NCBI RefSeq assembly: GCF_964656455.1
Contig: NC_135721.1
Location: forward strand, 81,758,754 to 81,822,753
From: Halichoerus grypus
Lineage: Eukaryota; Chordata; Mammalia; Carnivora; Phocidae
Length of the DNA stretch: 64,000 nt
Direction of reading: 5' to 3'
In this document: piece by piece, positions 47,471 through 59,500 of the stretch
How positions within the stretch are numbered: position 1 is the first letter of the stretch
How the letters are laid out: every line of letters starts with the position of its first letter
Notes under the pieces: generated by a model
Seen by the model: the letters and a program-made list of their open reading frames with translations, nothing else
Told to the model about the DNA's origin: nothing
Databases searched by the model: none
Translations under genes and position numbers: made by a program

Positions 47471-47989
47471 ATAGAGAGAAAATTGCCTTTAGAAGTGGGC
47501 AAGTGGAATGCCTGACTTGGGTTTGGCATCTTAGGGAGCTCTGCATTCTTGAGTGGGTTTCTTAAAATTCTGCAAGTCCCTGTGGTGTCTGGGTCAAGCT
47601 GGACCTGGCAGTGCCATCTACTTAGGATGTTTCAAATTTGAAAAGAGACTTTGACCCCATCTCCCCACTCTGGGGCACTCTCTGAGTACCTATCTCTTGC
47701 ATAGGATGGGCCAAATTCCCTGAGAAGTTCTGTGACTTACATGTATAGGGTCATCGTAGGGCCTTATAGCCAGATTCTGATTCTAGGAGGGTACCACTGT
47801 CATGGCAGTGTATCTTTCAAGGGGTTGCATGGGTTGGGCTGTTAAAATGGCTGTGACATGCCAATTTTGGGTGAGTCAAATTGTTTATGTGGACAGGGAC
47901 ACTAACAAAGTTAGATTGTCCAGGGCCCCACAAACTTTAGGGGCAGCCCTGTAATATTAAATACTAACAGTTAATGGTATATGAGATTT
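47471..47989. other. Unassigned, between two L2 parts
   Basis: About 520 bp that does not match L2 by eye and may be another old insertion. Family unknown. Confidence 0.4.
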
Positions 47990-49600
47990 TCAATGGTTGA
48001 CAGAGAATGCCTATAGGATAGTGGATATTTGAGTGATATCAGAAGGAAGTGATGGAGTGGATTATTCCAACAACAGGCAAAATGTTCCAGATAGAAGAAA
48101 AAAAAAAACAGTGCAAAGGCCCTGGGGCAGGAGAATTTGTGGTATATTTGAGTAAAGGCAAAGAAGCCAGAGAAGAATGAATGGGTAGTAGGGACATGGT
48201 AGTAGATAAGGACAGAGAAGTAGAAGAGGGGGCCAGATCAAGTAGTGCCTTGTAGGTCGTGTAAGAATTTTGTCTTTTACTTTGAGTGAGCTGGGAAGAA
48301 ATTTGGGTGTTTTAAGCAAAGAGTAACATAATCTGACAAACTTTAAGGAATGTTTTGGGGCTTATGGTTGATTGGAAGAGGCCTACGGTAGAAAAAAAGA
48401 GACCAGTGAAGAATCTATTGCAATAATTTATGTAAGAAATGTTAATGGCCTAGAGTCAAGTGTTAGTGGTAAAGATGATAAGAAATTGTCAGATTCTGGG
48501 CATTTGTGAACGTAAAGCCAACATAATTTGGTTTTAGATGGAGTGGATGTAGATATGACAAAGATATATCAAGGTTTTTTGTCTGAAAACTGGCAGAGTC
48601 AACTTGCCACTTGTGGAGACAGGGAAGACTATAAGAGGAGCAATTGTGTGGAAGAGTTATCAAGAGTTTGCCAGAGAACCTGTTAGATCTGAGATGCTAA
48701 TAGGACATTCACCTGGAGATGTGGATTGACAACTGTATACGTGAACATTTGGGAGATACCAGTATAGACTTTACCTGGGGAGTGGGTGTGGAAAGAGAAG
48801 AGAAGAGGTCCAAGGGCTGAGCCATGACTGGGTGAGACCACCTGGGTGGTGGGGCCTAGGAGGAAGAGGTCCAAGGGCTAAGCCATGAGCCACTTCAAAA
48901 TGGGAAGTAGGAAAAGAGAACAGGAACAGTAAAAGAGACAGAAAAGAATGGGGCAGTAAAGTCAAAAGAGAATGTTATAAATGGCATGCTGGAACTCAGT
49001 GGAGATACTCTTTCTTTTTTTTTTTTTTTTTGCAGTTACTCTTTTTTTTTTTTTAATTTTTTTATTGTTATGTTAATCCCCATACATTACAGTGGAGATA
49101 CTCTTTCAAGTGCCATATGCCGCTGCTTGGCTTCCCTACAGAGATCTGAAGACTGACATTAGGTCTAATGGAGCTGTAGTTGCTAATGACCTTGACAAGC
49201 CCACCTTAGGCATCGTGATAAGAACAGAAGCCTATTGGAGTGGGTTCATGAGGGAATAGGAGATGGGGAAGTGAAGCAGCAAGTAGAGGCGATCTTTTGA
49301 GGGTTCTGCTGTGAATAGGAATAAAGAAATGGGGCAGTTTCTAGAAGGTGGTATAGGTAAAGGATGGGGTATTGATGGGGTATTATTTTAAGTTGGCATG
49401 AATAAGATCAGGTTTATATAATAATAGGCATGACTCATTAGAAGAAGAAAAATTTCTCTTCCTTCTTGAGGACATAAAATTTTGAAATTCAGAAGGTAGG
49501 AAAAGAATAGCTGTCCATACTAGCAGGTTAGTGGTCAGTGATGGAAAAGATCAAGGGGAGGCATCAAGAAGGAAGGGAAAATGTCTTGTTTGCTTTGAAA
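47990..49600 (-). mobile_element. Long ancient L2 segment, antisense
   Basis: Antisense L2 internal text in order: gtgcaaaggccctggggcagg (48110), agtagtgccttgtaggtcg (48240), agagtaacataatctgac (48320), agaagaggtccaagggctgag (48802), gctaatgaccttgacaagcc (49182), tattggagtgggttcatgag (49233). About 1.6 kb is unusually long for L2. A short duplicated bit (gtccaagggct, 48807 and 48868) lies inside. Non-coding. Confidence 0.75.
49014..49089 (-). mobile_element. 76-bp L1 3' stub with two poly(A) tracts
   Basis: A perfect 17-bp duplication (cagtggagatactcttt, 48997-49013 and 49090-49106) brackets only 76 bp. On the minus strand this reads about 30 bp of the L1 3' end (taatgtatggggattaacat...), an A-rich tract, agagtaactgc, then a second poly(A). 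It is a severely 5'-truncated L1 insertion into the old L2, with a short non-L1 segment between its two tails. Confidence 0.93.
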
Positions 49601-50214
49601 TTGATATCCTCCTAGGTAAGGTACTATAGTAACCTATGGCATCTAGTGGCCTATGGTAGTGCTAAGCACTTCAGGAGCTGGAGGTTGGGGGCCTTCCCAC
49701 CAGAGCCCTGTCTTCAGGGTATTCCACTTGGCAGCTCCAGGTTTGTGTTTCTATTCCAAACTTCATCGCAGAGAGAATATGACTGATCCAGCGTCAGTCT
49801 GGGGTCCTCCTCTGGACCAATCCCTTCTGACCAGTAGGGTAGGACCACATGGTATAGACATGTGTATCTGGGGATGCTTCCAGTGAAAAGCAATTTGGGG
49901 GGAGTGAGGCAGCTACCCCAGATGGCGTCTGTCCACTTGGAGCTCTCTGCCTCATTGGTCCTCAGGCCTCATCTCAATTACCCTCTCAAATTCTAACTAA
50001 CAGGAAACATTCATTCCCTTGGAGAAAGTGCATAGATATTTTAATTTTAGTAGCTACCAGCTATATTTACCTAAGTTCAGGAACTTGGAGACAAGTTGGT
50101 ATTTTTCCCTTTCCTGGATAACCCATTATTATGAAGTTCCTCACAGTGAAGAAATGAGGCAAAATGCCCCAGGTGAGAACACTTGCTGTTAGCAAATATC
50201 ATTATGACAGAAAT
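49601..50214. other. Unassigned sequence, possibly an old repeat
   Basis: The text at 49740-49900 (tctattccaaacttcatcgcag; ctcctctggaccaatccctt) looks like an old interspersed repeat I cannot name. No gene seen. Confidence 0.4.
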
Positions 50215-50298
50215 AATAACTTTAAGCTGTACAGTGATTTATAGTTTACAAAGTGCACTTTCATTCCCATTACTTCAAGCCTCACAAAAGATTTGCAG
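50215..50298 (-). mobile_element. MIR, left half of an interrupted antisense copy
   Basis: atttatagtttacaaagtgcac, tcattcccattacttcaagcc, ctcacaaaagatttgcag matches the first half of an antisense MIR. The match stops abruptly and resumes at 50863. Confidence 0.75.
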
Positions 50299-50862
50299 GT
50301 GAGGTTTCTGTAGCAGGCCACTTGGTTTCCTGACGAGTCCTAATTCCTTCCTTCCTCCTTACTGTCGGAGTCCGGATTTCATTCAGGTGTGTGGCAGTGT
50401 TGACCTGGGCCCCAGGGGATGAATTCTGCTCATCAAAATCAGTCATGCCAGACCCCCCTCCCCTTTACCATGGGCAGACCTAGGGTATCAGGTACTGGGA
50501 CCTAGTTCCAGCCTATGTGACAAAAAGGAGACTTTGCGGAAATGATAATGCAAATGCACAGGTGAATACTGACCATCTCCTCCCCATTTTTTTTTACTCT
50601 GGGACACTGTGGTGTGAGGATTGAATTTTTGGAGCTGGTGAAGCCATGTTGTGACTCCTGCAGAGGCACTTCCGACACCCTGAGAATGGCAGAGCTGCAA
50701 GGTGGGGGCACCCAGGGTCCTCACATCGTCAACAAGCTACTGAGTTCACCAACTCTAGAATGACCTACTTTCTCACTTCTGGTTAAATGAGACAACAAAT
50801 TATTATTTAAGTGATTTTTGTGTTTTATTATTGACTGTTGAAAGCATTCTCCCTTAATACCT
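50299..50862 (+). mobile_element. LTR-like insertion (MLT1-type) inside a MIR
   Basis: The 3' end resembles MaLR/MLT1 LTR ends: ggttaaatgagacaacaaat, then ttatttaagtgatttttgtg, then actgttgaaagcattctccc and a terminal ttaatac. The 5' part is not recognised. It splits a MIR into two collinear halves, with a possible short duplication tttgcag (50292-50298 and 50863-50869). Confidence 0.55.
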
Positions 50863-50955
50863 TTTGCAGTTAAAGATGCTGAGGCTCAGAGAGGTTAAAT
50901 GACATGCCCAGTGTTGCCCACCAGCTAGATGGCTGTTTCTTAACTCAAACTAAGG
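50863..50955 (-). mobile_element. MIR, right half of an interrupted antisense copy
   Basis: gatgctgaggctcagagagg, ttaaatgacatgcccag, ccaccagctagatggc follows MIR order directly after the left half at 50215-50298. Confidence 0.8.
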
Positions 50956-51567
50956 TCTTTGGGTGCCACATCTCTTTTCAGAGTCCCTGACTTTTTATGA
51001 GGTCACAATGATTTTCTTGCTTGGTTAATATTTGATCCTAGGTAAACTCCTGATTAATTTTTAAATGCCACCCTTACCCTGAGCATCTGCTGGAATGGCT
51101 TGCACAAAGCAGGTGCTCAACAAGCAGGGACTTACTTAAATTTCATGTGTGGCACTTGAACATCCAGCACAACCACCAACACACTCATACCCTCACATGG
51201 TACTCATCACTACCCAGTACTGGGACTCTCTTTCTGAACCCTGGCACAGTTCTAGAATGCCTGGCATTTCAGGAAATCACTACTGACCCATCTTTCTGAA
51301 TTAGCACACAAATGTTTGATCCACTTCACACCACAGCTCAGCTCAGACACAAACTGACTCTAAAGGAAATGTGAAGTCAAGTATGAGAGACAGCCTTGGG
51401 GGAGGAAGATGGACAACATGGGGAAGCAGCCAGGTTGCAGTGATCCAAGTTCTGGTCCCGAGTCTGCTACTGGAGTAATGTATTTATTAGGGAAGCAACT
51501 ACATTCCTCATTAGTCAGTGCAGACTAGCTAAGATTTTTTTCACAGCTGGTTTAGTGGTTCTGTAAA
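50956..51567. other. Unassigned; possible L2 end near 51080-51140
   Basis: ggcttgcacaaagcaggtgctcaac resembles a plus-strand L2 terminus. The remainder is not recognised. No gene seen. Confidence 0.4.
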
Positions 51568-51581
51568 CTTAGTTTTGATAT

Positions 51582-51586
<5 letters not shown>

Positions 51587-51616
<30 letters not shown>

Positions 51617-51619
51617 TTT
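51587..51619. repeat. (TATT)n / degenerate poly(A) tail of the retrocopy
   Basis: Tetranucleotide run continuing from the duplication. On the minus strand it reads AAATAAATAAAT just after the BTF3 3'UTR, so it is the retrocopy's tail turned into a microsatellite. Confidence 0.9.
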
Positions 51620-51633
51620 CCTAGGCAAAGAAC

Positions 51634-51639
51634 TTTATT
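51634..51639 (-). terminator. Poly(A) signal AATAAA of the BTF3 retrocopy
   Basis: The minus strand reads GGTTAATAAAGTTC, about 12 bases before the 3' end of the copied mRNA. It was inherited from the parent transcript. Confidence 0.8.
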
Positions 51640-51877
51640 AACCTTGTTTCAAACTTTATTCCCAGGCTTCTTCAACTTAATTAGCTGCAAAGAATGAATT
51701 GTATATAAGCAAAAACTGAAAAGAGCTGCAGTGTCCAAGGGGCGTGGGCTTAAAAATATCAGAGATCTAGATTTTATCAGATCCACGAACAAAATTTTAA
51801 AAAGCAGTCATAATATAAAATAGCAGCTCCCAGTAACTTCTTCAAGTTTTATGTTCTTCAGAAGTTGACTCAATTCA

Positions 51878-52397
<520 letters not shown>

Positions 52398-52485
52398 TTA
52401 GCGCTCAGGGGTCTCGGGCAGACCAGCTGAGATTAAGTGCACACGCACGGGGACGCAAGATGGCAGCTTAGGTTTGATATTTATT

Positions 52486-52620
52486 AAGCATTCATGTAAC
52501 AAGCAATAATTAAGTACCTATTGTGTGACAAGTACTGTCCATACGCTAGGGCTATAGAATTAAGTAAGGTAGGAAAATTCTCAGGACAAGAGCAATTTGA
52601 TGGAAGAAACAAGAATATAA
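52486..52620 (-). mobile_element. L2 3'-end fragment, antisense
   Basis: aattaagtacctattgtgtgac, aagtactgtccatacgctagggc, atagaattaagtaaggtag parallels the antisense L2 end. The BTF3 retrocopy inserted at its edge. Confidence 0.65.
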
Positions 52621-54904
52621 GAGAATACAAGACCAAGGTTAAAATGGCTACAATAAAGCTAAACCTAGTCAGTATAGAAGAGCAGGTGCAAAGTGAGGGG
52701 CCCTTTATGGCAGGCACACCAACAGCACTCAGACAGCTTCTCTGTTCCCTCACCCTCTCACCTTTCAGTAAATAGCTTCAAGAAGCATTGTTTCTCTTGA
52801 AACAAAGTATCAACAATTCCAGGTCCTGAATTTGTATTATGACTTAATAACACTTAAAAAAAAAAAAAAACTAATCTCTATATGAAACAAACTGAGACTC
52901 TACAGCTTATATTTTATATAAAGTAGGACACCTGCTTTGGAAATTACAAAGTACAGGTCACCCAAACTTGTCAATTCTGCCATAAAGAGGAAAAGCCGAT
53001 TTAACCTGAAATTTAGGGCTAATTTTGGGATCGAGAAAATATTTATATAGTGAGACTAATTCCTCACTGAGAATGTTTCTAGAGGGTAAAATTAAGACCA
53101 CGTAACCAGTTGTCATTGTGATGGTTCATTAAACTTGAGGGCTTTGTTACCATAGGAGTGGCTCCAAGCTATTTAATTAATAAGGAATATTTGGAGAAAT
53201 TTATACACTCAAGCCCGACCTGACATGGGTGCTATCTTTATTGATGCCTCTCATTTTATAGTTTATTTAAATGAGAGTGAACACTTCACATAAAAATGAA
53301 ATATGATAGTAGGAGGAACCCGGTCTCAAAAGGTCTCTGAGTGTCCCTTGTGACACTATGAAATGTGTCCCCGAGCTCCCCGGGGCTGCCACCAGAAGAA
53401 CCACCTTGACTTCAATCTGCAGATCTGCAACCCACCACTTAGATAAGCAGAGCTGCTCTCATTGATCAGTGTGGCCGGAGGCTTTTGAAAGGAATGTTGA
53501 ATAGAAAAAGGGACAGAAATGACTCCATAATGGATTAAATATCAGTGTGGAGAGTAAATGTATGCTATTTTTACCAAGGCTGTGTTCACTTCTCATTGCC
53601 TCCATCTTTACCATAGCCAATGTTGCTTTACAAGTTTCTTAATGAGGGGTTTGCTTTAAAGCTGAAGTGCTTTGAGCTGGCTCGGCTTCCATTCAGCTCA
53701 GCTGGAGCGCCCCCTCCCCATACCCCACCCCTGTCTGTTCATCACTGAAGCTCAGAAGACAGAGCATTAGGGCAAATTAGGGCACTGTGTTTAGTGAAAG
53801 CCTAAACCTCCAATGAAGAGCATGTTTTGTTCACTGACTGCATCACGCTGTGTTGCTCCACTAGTGTAATTGCACGTCTATATGCCCTCACTCTTTTCTG
53901 TGAGGAGATGCTCCGGATATCTATACAGAACAGTCCTAGAATCAATATGCATGAAATAAAAAGAGCAAGCAAGATGAGTTTGCCCTCAGGCTAGAATGGA
54001 ATAGAAATGCTCTGTGAAGGTGTTTCCTTCTGCATCAGCCTTTAATTTGTTCAACAACAGGTAAACTCCTGACAGTTTTATGCCATGGTAAGTTAAGCCG
54101 TTTGTGAACTTCGGGGCTTCCTGAAAGAGCCAGAGAAGAAAGGATGTGACAGAAATAAAAACAAAGGAACAGGAAAAATGAAACAATTTCTGGAAACCAT
54201 AGCAAGAACAGCCAGGAACAAAAGGACTCTTTTATCAAGATGGGGAAAGTTATTTCAAAGTAGCACAAGTGTTTTCTTCTTTTGGCACTATCCTAACTAG
54301 AGAACTCCTGCTTCTTATTAGCCCCTCCACACACACCTGTGCAACACACACATACAAACACACACAGCAAAAGCATGCCAAATTAACCCAATTTCATGGT
54401 CTGTAGCATTCCTAGATTTTAAATGAGAACACTTGCTTAATCTAGAAGCTGAGTAATGTTGATTAGCATAATCAAGCTCTCCTTACGCACATAGAGCTTA
54501 AAAAAAGAGAATAAAAACAGGACCTATTTCTTAATTGGAGAAGATGTTGCTGTGAGGGCCAAAAATAAACATTCTTTGCCTGTAACAGGATTTGTAGGGC
54601 AGATGGATGTGTTAACTGAAAAAACTTCTCTAGACCTTGGCTGTCATGAATGGGGAGTTCAGCTATGTATTAGCTCCTTGAATGTAGGAGTCATATATAT
54701 CAGGTCTCTGTATTCACTCAACATTTCCCAAGACAGAAATGTGAGCATTTTAGTTGTTTGAGTATTGTTTGTGGAATAAGTCCCTGCCCAAGCCATGCTT
54801 AAGGGTAGCTGTACTTCCTCAAGGCAAGGCAGTAACTGCAGTAGACACAAAGCCAGGGGATCTCTTCGGGCCCAGCTTGCTCGAATGTAGCATGTTTGAC
54901 ATGA
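52621..54904. other. Repeat-poor block, candidate conserved non-coding DNA
   Basis: About 2.3 kb without any SINE, L1 or LTR that I can recognise, except simple runs at 52856-52870. Portions such as 53150-53290 (tatttaattaataagg, ttatttaaatgagag) and 53640-53900 have an even base mix, homeobox-like TAATTA sites and no stop-poor frame. No coding frame stands out (maximum 77 codons). Confidence 0.45.
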
Positions 54905-55110
54905 TATAACTTAGTTGCTAAAATCATGATCTCTGGAGAGAGATTGCAGGCTTAAATCCCAGGCCCTGCATTTATAAACTATGTGAATGTGGGTTAAATT
55001 TACATAATTTATACAAAATCCCTATTTTCTCCATTTGGAAAATATGCATTATAGCATCAATATCAAGGGGAGGATGAATGAGTTAATACATGTATAAAGG
55101 GACATTCCAT
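54905..55110 (+). mobile_element. MIR SINE, plus strand
   Basis: atgatctctggagagagattg, gcaggcttaaatcccaggccc, aaaatatgcattatagc and gatgaatgagttaatacatg match MIR from head to tail, strongly diverged. Confidence 0.82.
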
Positions 55111-55829
55111 GAAATATACCAAGAACTCAAAAATTTTACCTCCTTGATGATTACTGATCCATCCCCAAATTTTCTGCTCTTGAACTTTATGATACCTTTC
55201 TCTTGGATATGTCTGGGTTCTATCTCAGGCTTCCTTTCTTTGTCTTCTCAGACTCTTTTTGGACAAGCTCAAAAGCTTCATGGCTTCAATTCTATCTATA
55301 TGCTAATTATTCGCAAATCAAGAGTGCTCTCTCTCTGTCTCAATAGAGAAATAAAGAACTGAGAAACTGGTTTCTTCCATCATAGAACATTTAACTAGGT
55401 GCCGAAGGTTGTATCTATATATTGAAGTGTAATACATTTTCATTTTGTATCCAAATAACACATATATCATTGGACTAGAAAAAAGAAAGATGGAGCTTAT
55501 AATAAAAGAAGAGCTATCTCTTTCTACCTCTGCCTGAGCCTGCCACTTCTGCTATTCCTCGATTCATAAGTTTTAGACATTATATATTGACTTCCTGCCC
55601 TGATTAATGAAGATTTAGCCATATAGAGCATCCTGTTTCCTTTCATCCTGCCTCCTCATAGAGTTTTATAATTACCACTAATTAAATAATCAATATTTAC
55701 ATCATTTTGACTGTATAGATATTGTTTATAGCAACATGAAGTAGTGTTTTCTGACAACATTCCCTCACAATTTTTTGTTGGGTTTTACAGCAGTTTGCTT
55801 ATTTTCTGGCATTTCTGTGTTTTTTCCAT
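55111..55829. other. Unassigned sequence
   Basis: About 720 bp. The 90-codon frame at 55090-55362 has no domain; nothing else recognised. Confidence 0.45.
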
Positions 55830-56040
55830 TTTATTGAGATATATTTATTGAGAGATACTGACAAATCACATTATCTAAGTTTAAGGTGTACAACGTGAGA
55901 TTTGGTATACATACATATTGCAAAATGATTACCACAATAAGGTGAGTTAAGACATCTATCAACTCACCTGGTTAATTGCCATTCACTGCCGGATCTAAGA
56001 ACCTGTTTGAGTTGTTCAGAGTCTCAAGAATAGTACAAAG
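55830..56040 (-). mobile_element. L1MA-like 3'UTR fragment, antisense
   Basis: tttattgagatatatttattg, gtttaaggtgtacaacgtgag, ttgcaaaatgattaccacaat is classic antisense L1MA 3'UTR text. It is truncated by the younger L1 that starts at 56041. Confidence 0.75.
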
Positions 56041-56506
56041 TTTCTTTTTTTTTAATTTTATTATGTTATGTTAATCACCATACATTACATCATTAGTTTT
56101 TGATGTAGTGCTCCATGATTCATTGTTTGTGTATAAAACCAAGTGCTCCATTCAATACACGCCCTCATTAATACCCATCACCAGGCCAACTCATGCCCCA
56201 CCACATCCCCTCTAGAACCCTCAGTTTGTTTCTCAAGAGTCCATAGTCTCTCATGGTTCATCTCCCCCTCCAATTACCCCCCCTTCATTTTTCCCTCCCT
56301 GCTATCTTCTTTTTTTTTTTTTTTTTTAACATATAATGTATTATTTGTTTCAGAGGTACAGGTCTGTGATTCATCAGTTTCACACAATTCATAGCACTCA
56401 CCATAGCACATAACCTCCCCAATGTCTATCACTCAGGCACCCCATCCCTCCCACCACACCCGCAACTCCAGCAACCCTCAGTTTGTTTCCTCAGATTAAG
56501 AATTCC

Positions 56507-59500
56507 TCATATTGTGAGATCATATGATACATGTCTTTCTCTGATAGACTTATTTCGCTCAGCATAACACACTACAGTTCCATCCACGTCATTACTAATG
56601 GCAAGATTTCATTCTTTTTGATGTCTGCATAATATTCCATAGTATATATATATATACCACTTTTTCTTTATCCATTCATCTGTCGATGGACATCTTGGCT
56701 CTTTCCACAGTTTGGCTATTGTGAACATTGCTGCTATAAACATTGGGGTGCACGTACCCCTTCGGATCCCTACATTTGTATCTTTGGGGTAAATACCCAG
56801 TAGTGCAATTGCTGGATCGTATGGTAGCTCTATTTTCAACTTTTTGAGGAACCTCCATACTGTTTTCCAGAGTGGCTCCACCAGCTTGCATTCCCACCAA
56901 CAGTGTAGGAGGGTTCCCCTTTCTCTACATCCCTGCCATCATCTGTGGTTTCCTGACTTGTTAATTTTAGCCATTCTGACTGGCGTGAGGTGGTATCTCA
57001 TTGAGGTTTTGATTTGGATTTCCCTGATGCCGAGCGATGTTGAGCACTTTTTCATGTGTCTGTTGCCCATTTGGATGTCTTCTTTGGAAAAATGTCTGTC
57101 ATGTCTTCTGCCCATTTCTTGATTGGATCATTTATTCTTTGGGTGTTGAGTTTAAGAAGTTCTGTATAGATTTTGGATACTAGCCCTTTATCTGATATGT
57201 CATTTGCAAATATCTTCTCCCATTCTTTTGGTTGTCTTTTGGTTTTGTTGACTGTTTCTTTTGCTGTGCAAAAGCTTTTTATCTTGATGAAGTCCCAATA
57301 GTTCATTTTTGCCCTTGCTTCCCTTGCCTTTGGTGATGTTCCTAGGAAGAAGTTGCTGCAGCTGAGGTTGAAGAGGTTGCTGCCTGTGTTCTCCTTTAGG
57401 ATTTTGATGGATTCCTGTCTCACATTTAGGTCTTTCAACCATTTGGAGTCTATTTTAGTGTGTGGTGTAAGGAATTGGTCCAGTTTCATTCTTCTGCATG
57501 TGGCTGTCCAATTTTGCCAACACCATTTGTTGAAGAGACTGTCGTTTTTCCCTTTGGACATTCTTTCCTGCCTTGTCAAAAATGAATTGACCATAGAGTT
57601 GAGGGTCCATTTCTGGGCTCTCTATTCTGTTCCATTGATCTATGTGTCTGTTTTTGTGCCACTACTACACTGTCTTGATGATGACAGCTTTGTAATAGAG
57701 CTTGAAGTCCGGAATTGTGATGCTGCCAGCTTTGCTTTTCTTTTTCAACATTCCTCTAGCTATTTGGGGTCTTTCCTGGTTCCATACAAATTTTAGGATT
57801 ATTTGTTCCATTTCTTTGAAAAAACTGGATGGTATTTTGATGGGGATTGCAGTGAATGTGTAGATTGCTCTAGGTAGCATTGACACCTTCACAATATTTA
57901 TTCTTCCAATCCATGAGCATGGAACGTCTTTCCATTTCTTTGTGTCTTCCTCAATTTCTTTCATGAGTATTTTATAGTTTTCAGAGTACAGATCCTTTGC
58001 CTCTTTGGTTAGATTTATTCCTAGGTATCTTATGGTTTTGGGTGCAATTGTAAATGAGATCGACTCCTTAATTTCTCTTTCTTCTGTCTTGTTGTTGGTG
58101 TATAGGAATGCCACTGATTTCTGTGGATTGATTTTATATCCTGCCACTTTACTGAATTCCTGTATGAGTTCTAGCAGTTTTGGGGTGGAGTCTTTTGGGT
58201 TTTCCACATAAAGTATCATATCCTCTGCAAAGAGTGAGATTTTGACTTCTTCTTTGCCGATTTGGATGGCTTTGATTTCTTTTTGTTGTCTGATTGCTGT
58301 GGCTAGGACTTCTAATACGATGTTGAATAGCAGTGGTGATAGTGGACATCCCTGCCATGTTCTTGACCTTAGGGGGAAAGCCCTAGCTTTTCCCCATTGA
58401 GAATGATATTCGCTGTAGGTTTTTCATAGATGGCTTTTATGATATTGAGGTATGTACCCTCTATCCCTATACTCTGAAGAGTTTTGATGAAGAAACGATG
58501 CTGTACTTCGTCAAATGCTTTTTCTGCATCTATTGAGAGGATCATATGGATCTTGTTCTTTCTTTTATTAATGTATTGTATCACATTGATTGATTTGCGG
58601 ATGTTGAACCAACCTTGCAGCCCAGGGATAAATCCCACTTGGTCGTGGGCACCTGGATGGCTCAGTTGGTTAAGCGACTGCCTTCAGTCAGGTCATGGTC
58701 CCGGAGTCCTGGGATCTAGTCCCACATCAGGCTCCCGGCTCAGCAGGGAGCCTGCTTCTCCCTCTGACCCTCTCCCCTCTCATGCTGTTTCTCTCTCTCT
58801 CTCTCTCTCAAATAAATAAATAAATAAAATCTTAAAAAAAAATCCCACTTGGTCGTGGTGAATAATCCTTTTAATGCACTGTTGGATCCTATTGGCTAGT
58901 ATTTAGGTGAGAATTTTTGCATCCATGTTCATCAAGGATATTGGTCTGTAATTCTCCTTTTTGATGGGGTCTTTGTCTGGTCTGGGCATCAAGGCAATGG
59001 TGGTCTCATAAACGAGTTTGGAAGTTTTCCTTCCATTTCTATTTTTTGGGACAGTTTCAGAAGAATAGGTATTAATTCTTCTTTAAGTGTTTGGTAGAAT
59101 TCCCTGGGAAGCCATCTGGCCCTGGGCTTTTGTTTGTTGGCAGATTTTTGATGACTGCTTCAATTTCCTTAGTGGTTATAGGTCTGTTCAGGTTTTCTAT
59201 TTCTTCCTGGTTCAGTTTTGGTAGTTGATACATCTCTAGGAATGCATCCATTTCTTCCAGATTATCTAATTTGCTGGCATATAGTTGCTCATAATATGTT
59301 TGTGTAATTGTATTTCTTTGGTATTGGTTGTGACCTCTCCTCTTTCAGTCATGATTTAATTTATTTGGGTCATTTCTCTTTTTTTTTAATGAGTCTGGCC
59401 AGGGGTTTATCAATCTTATTAATCCTTTCAAAGAATCAGCTCCTAGTTTCGTTGATCTGTTCTACTGTTCTTTTGGTTTCTATTTCATTGATTTCTTCTC

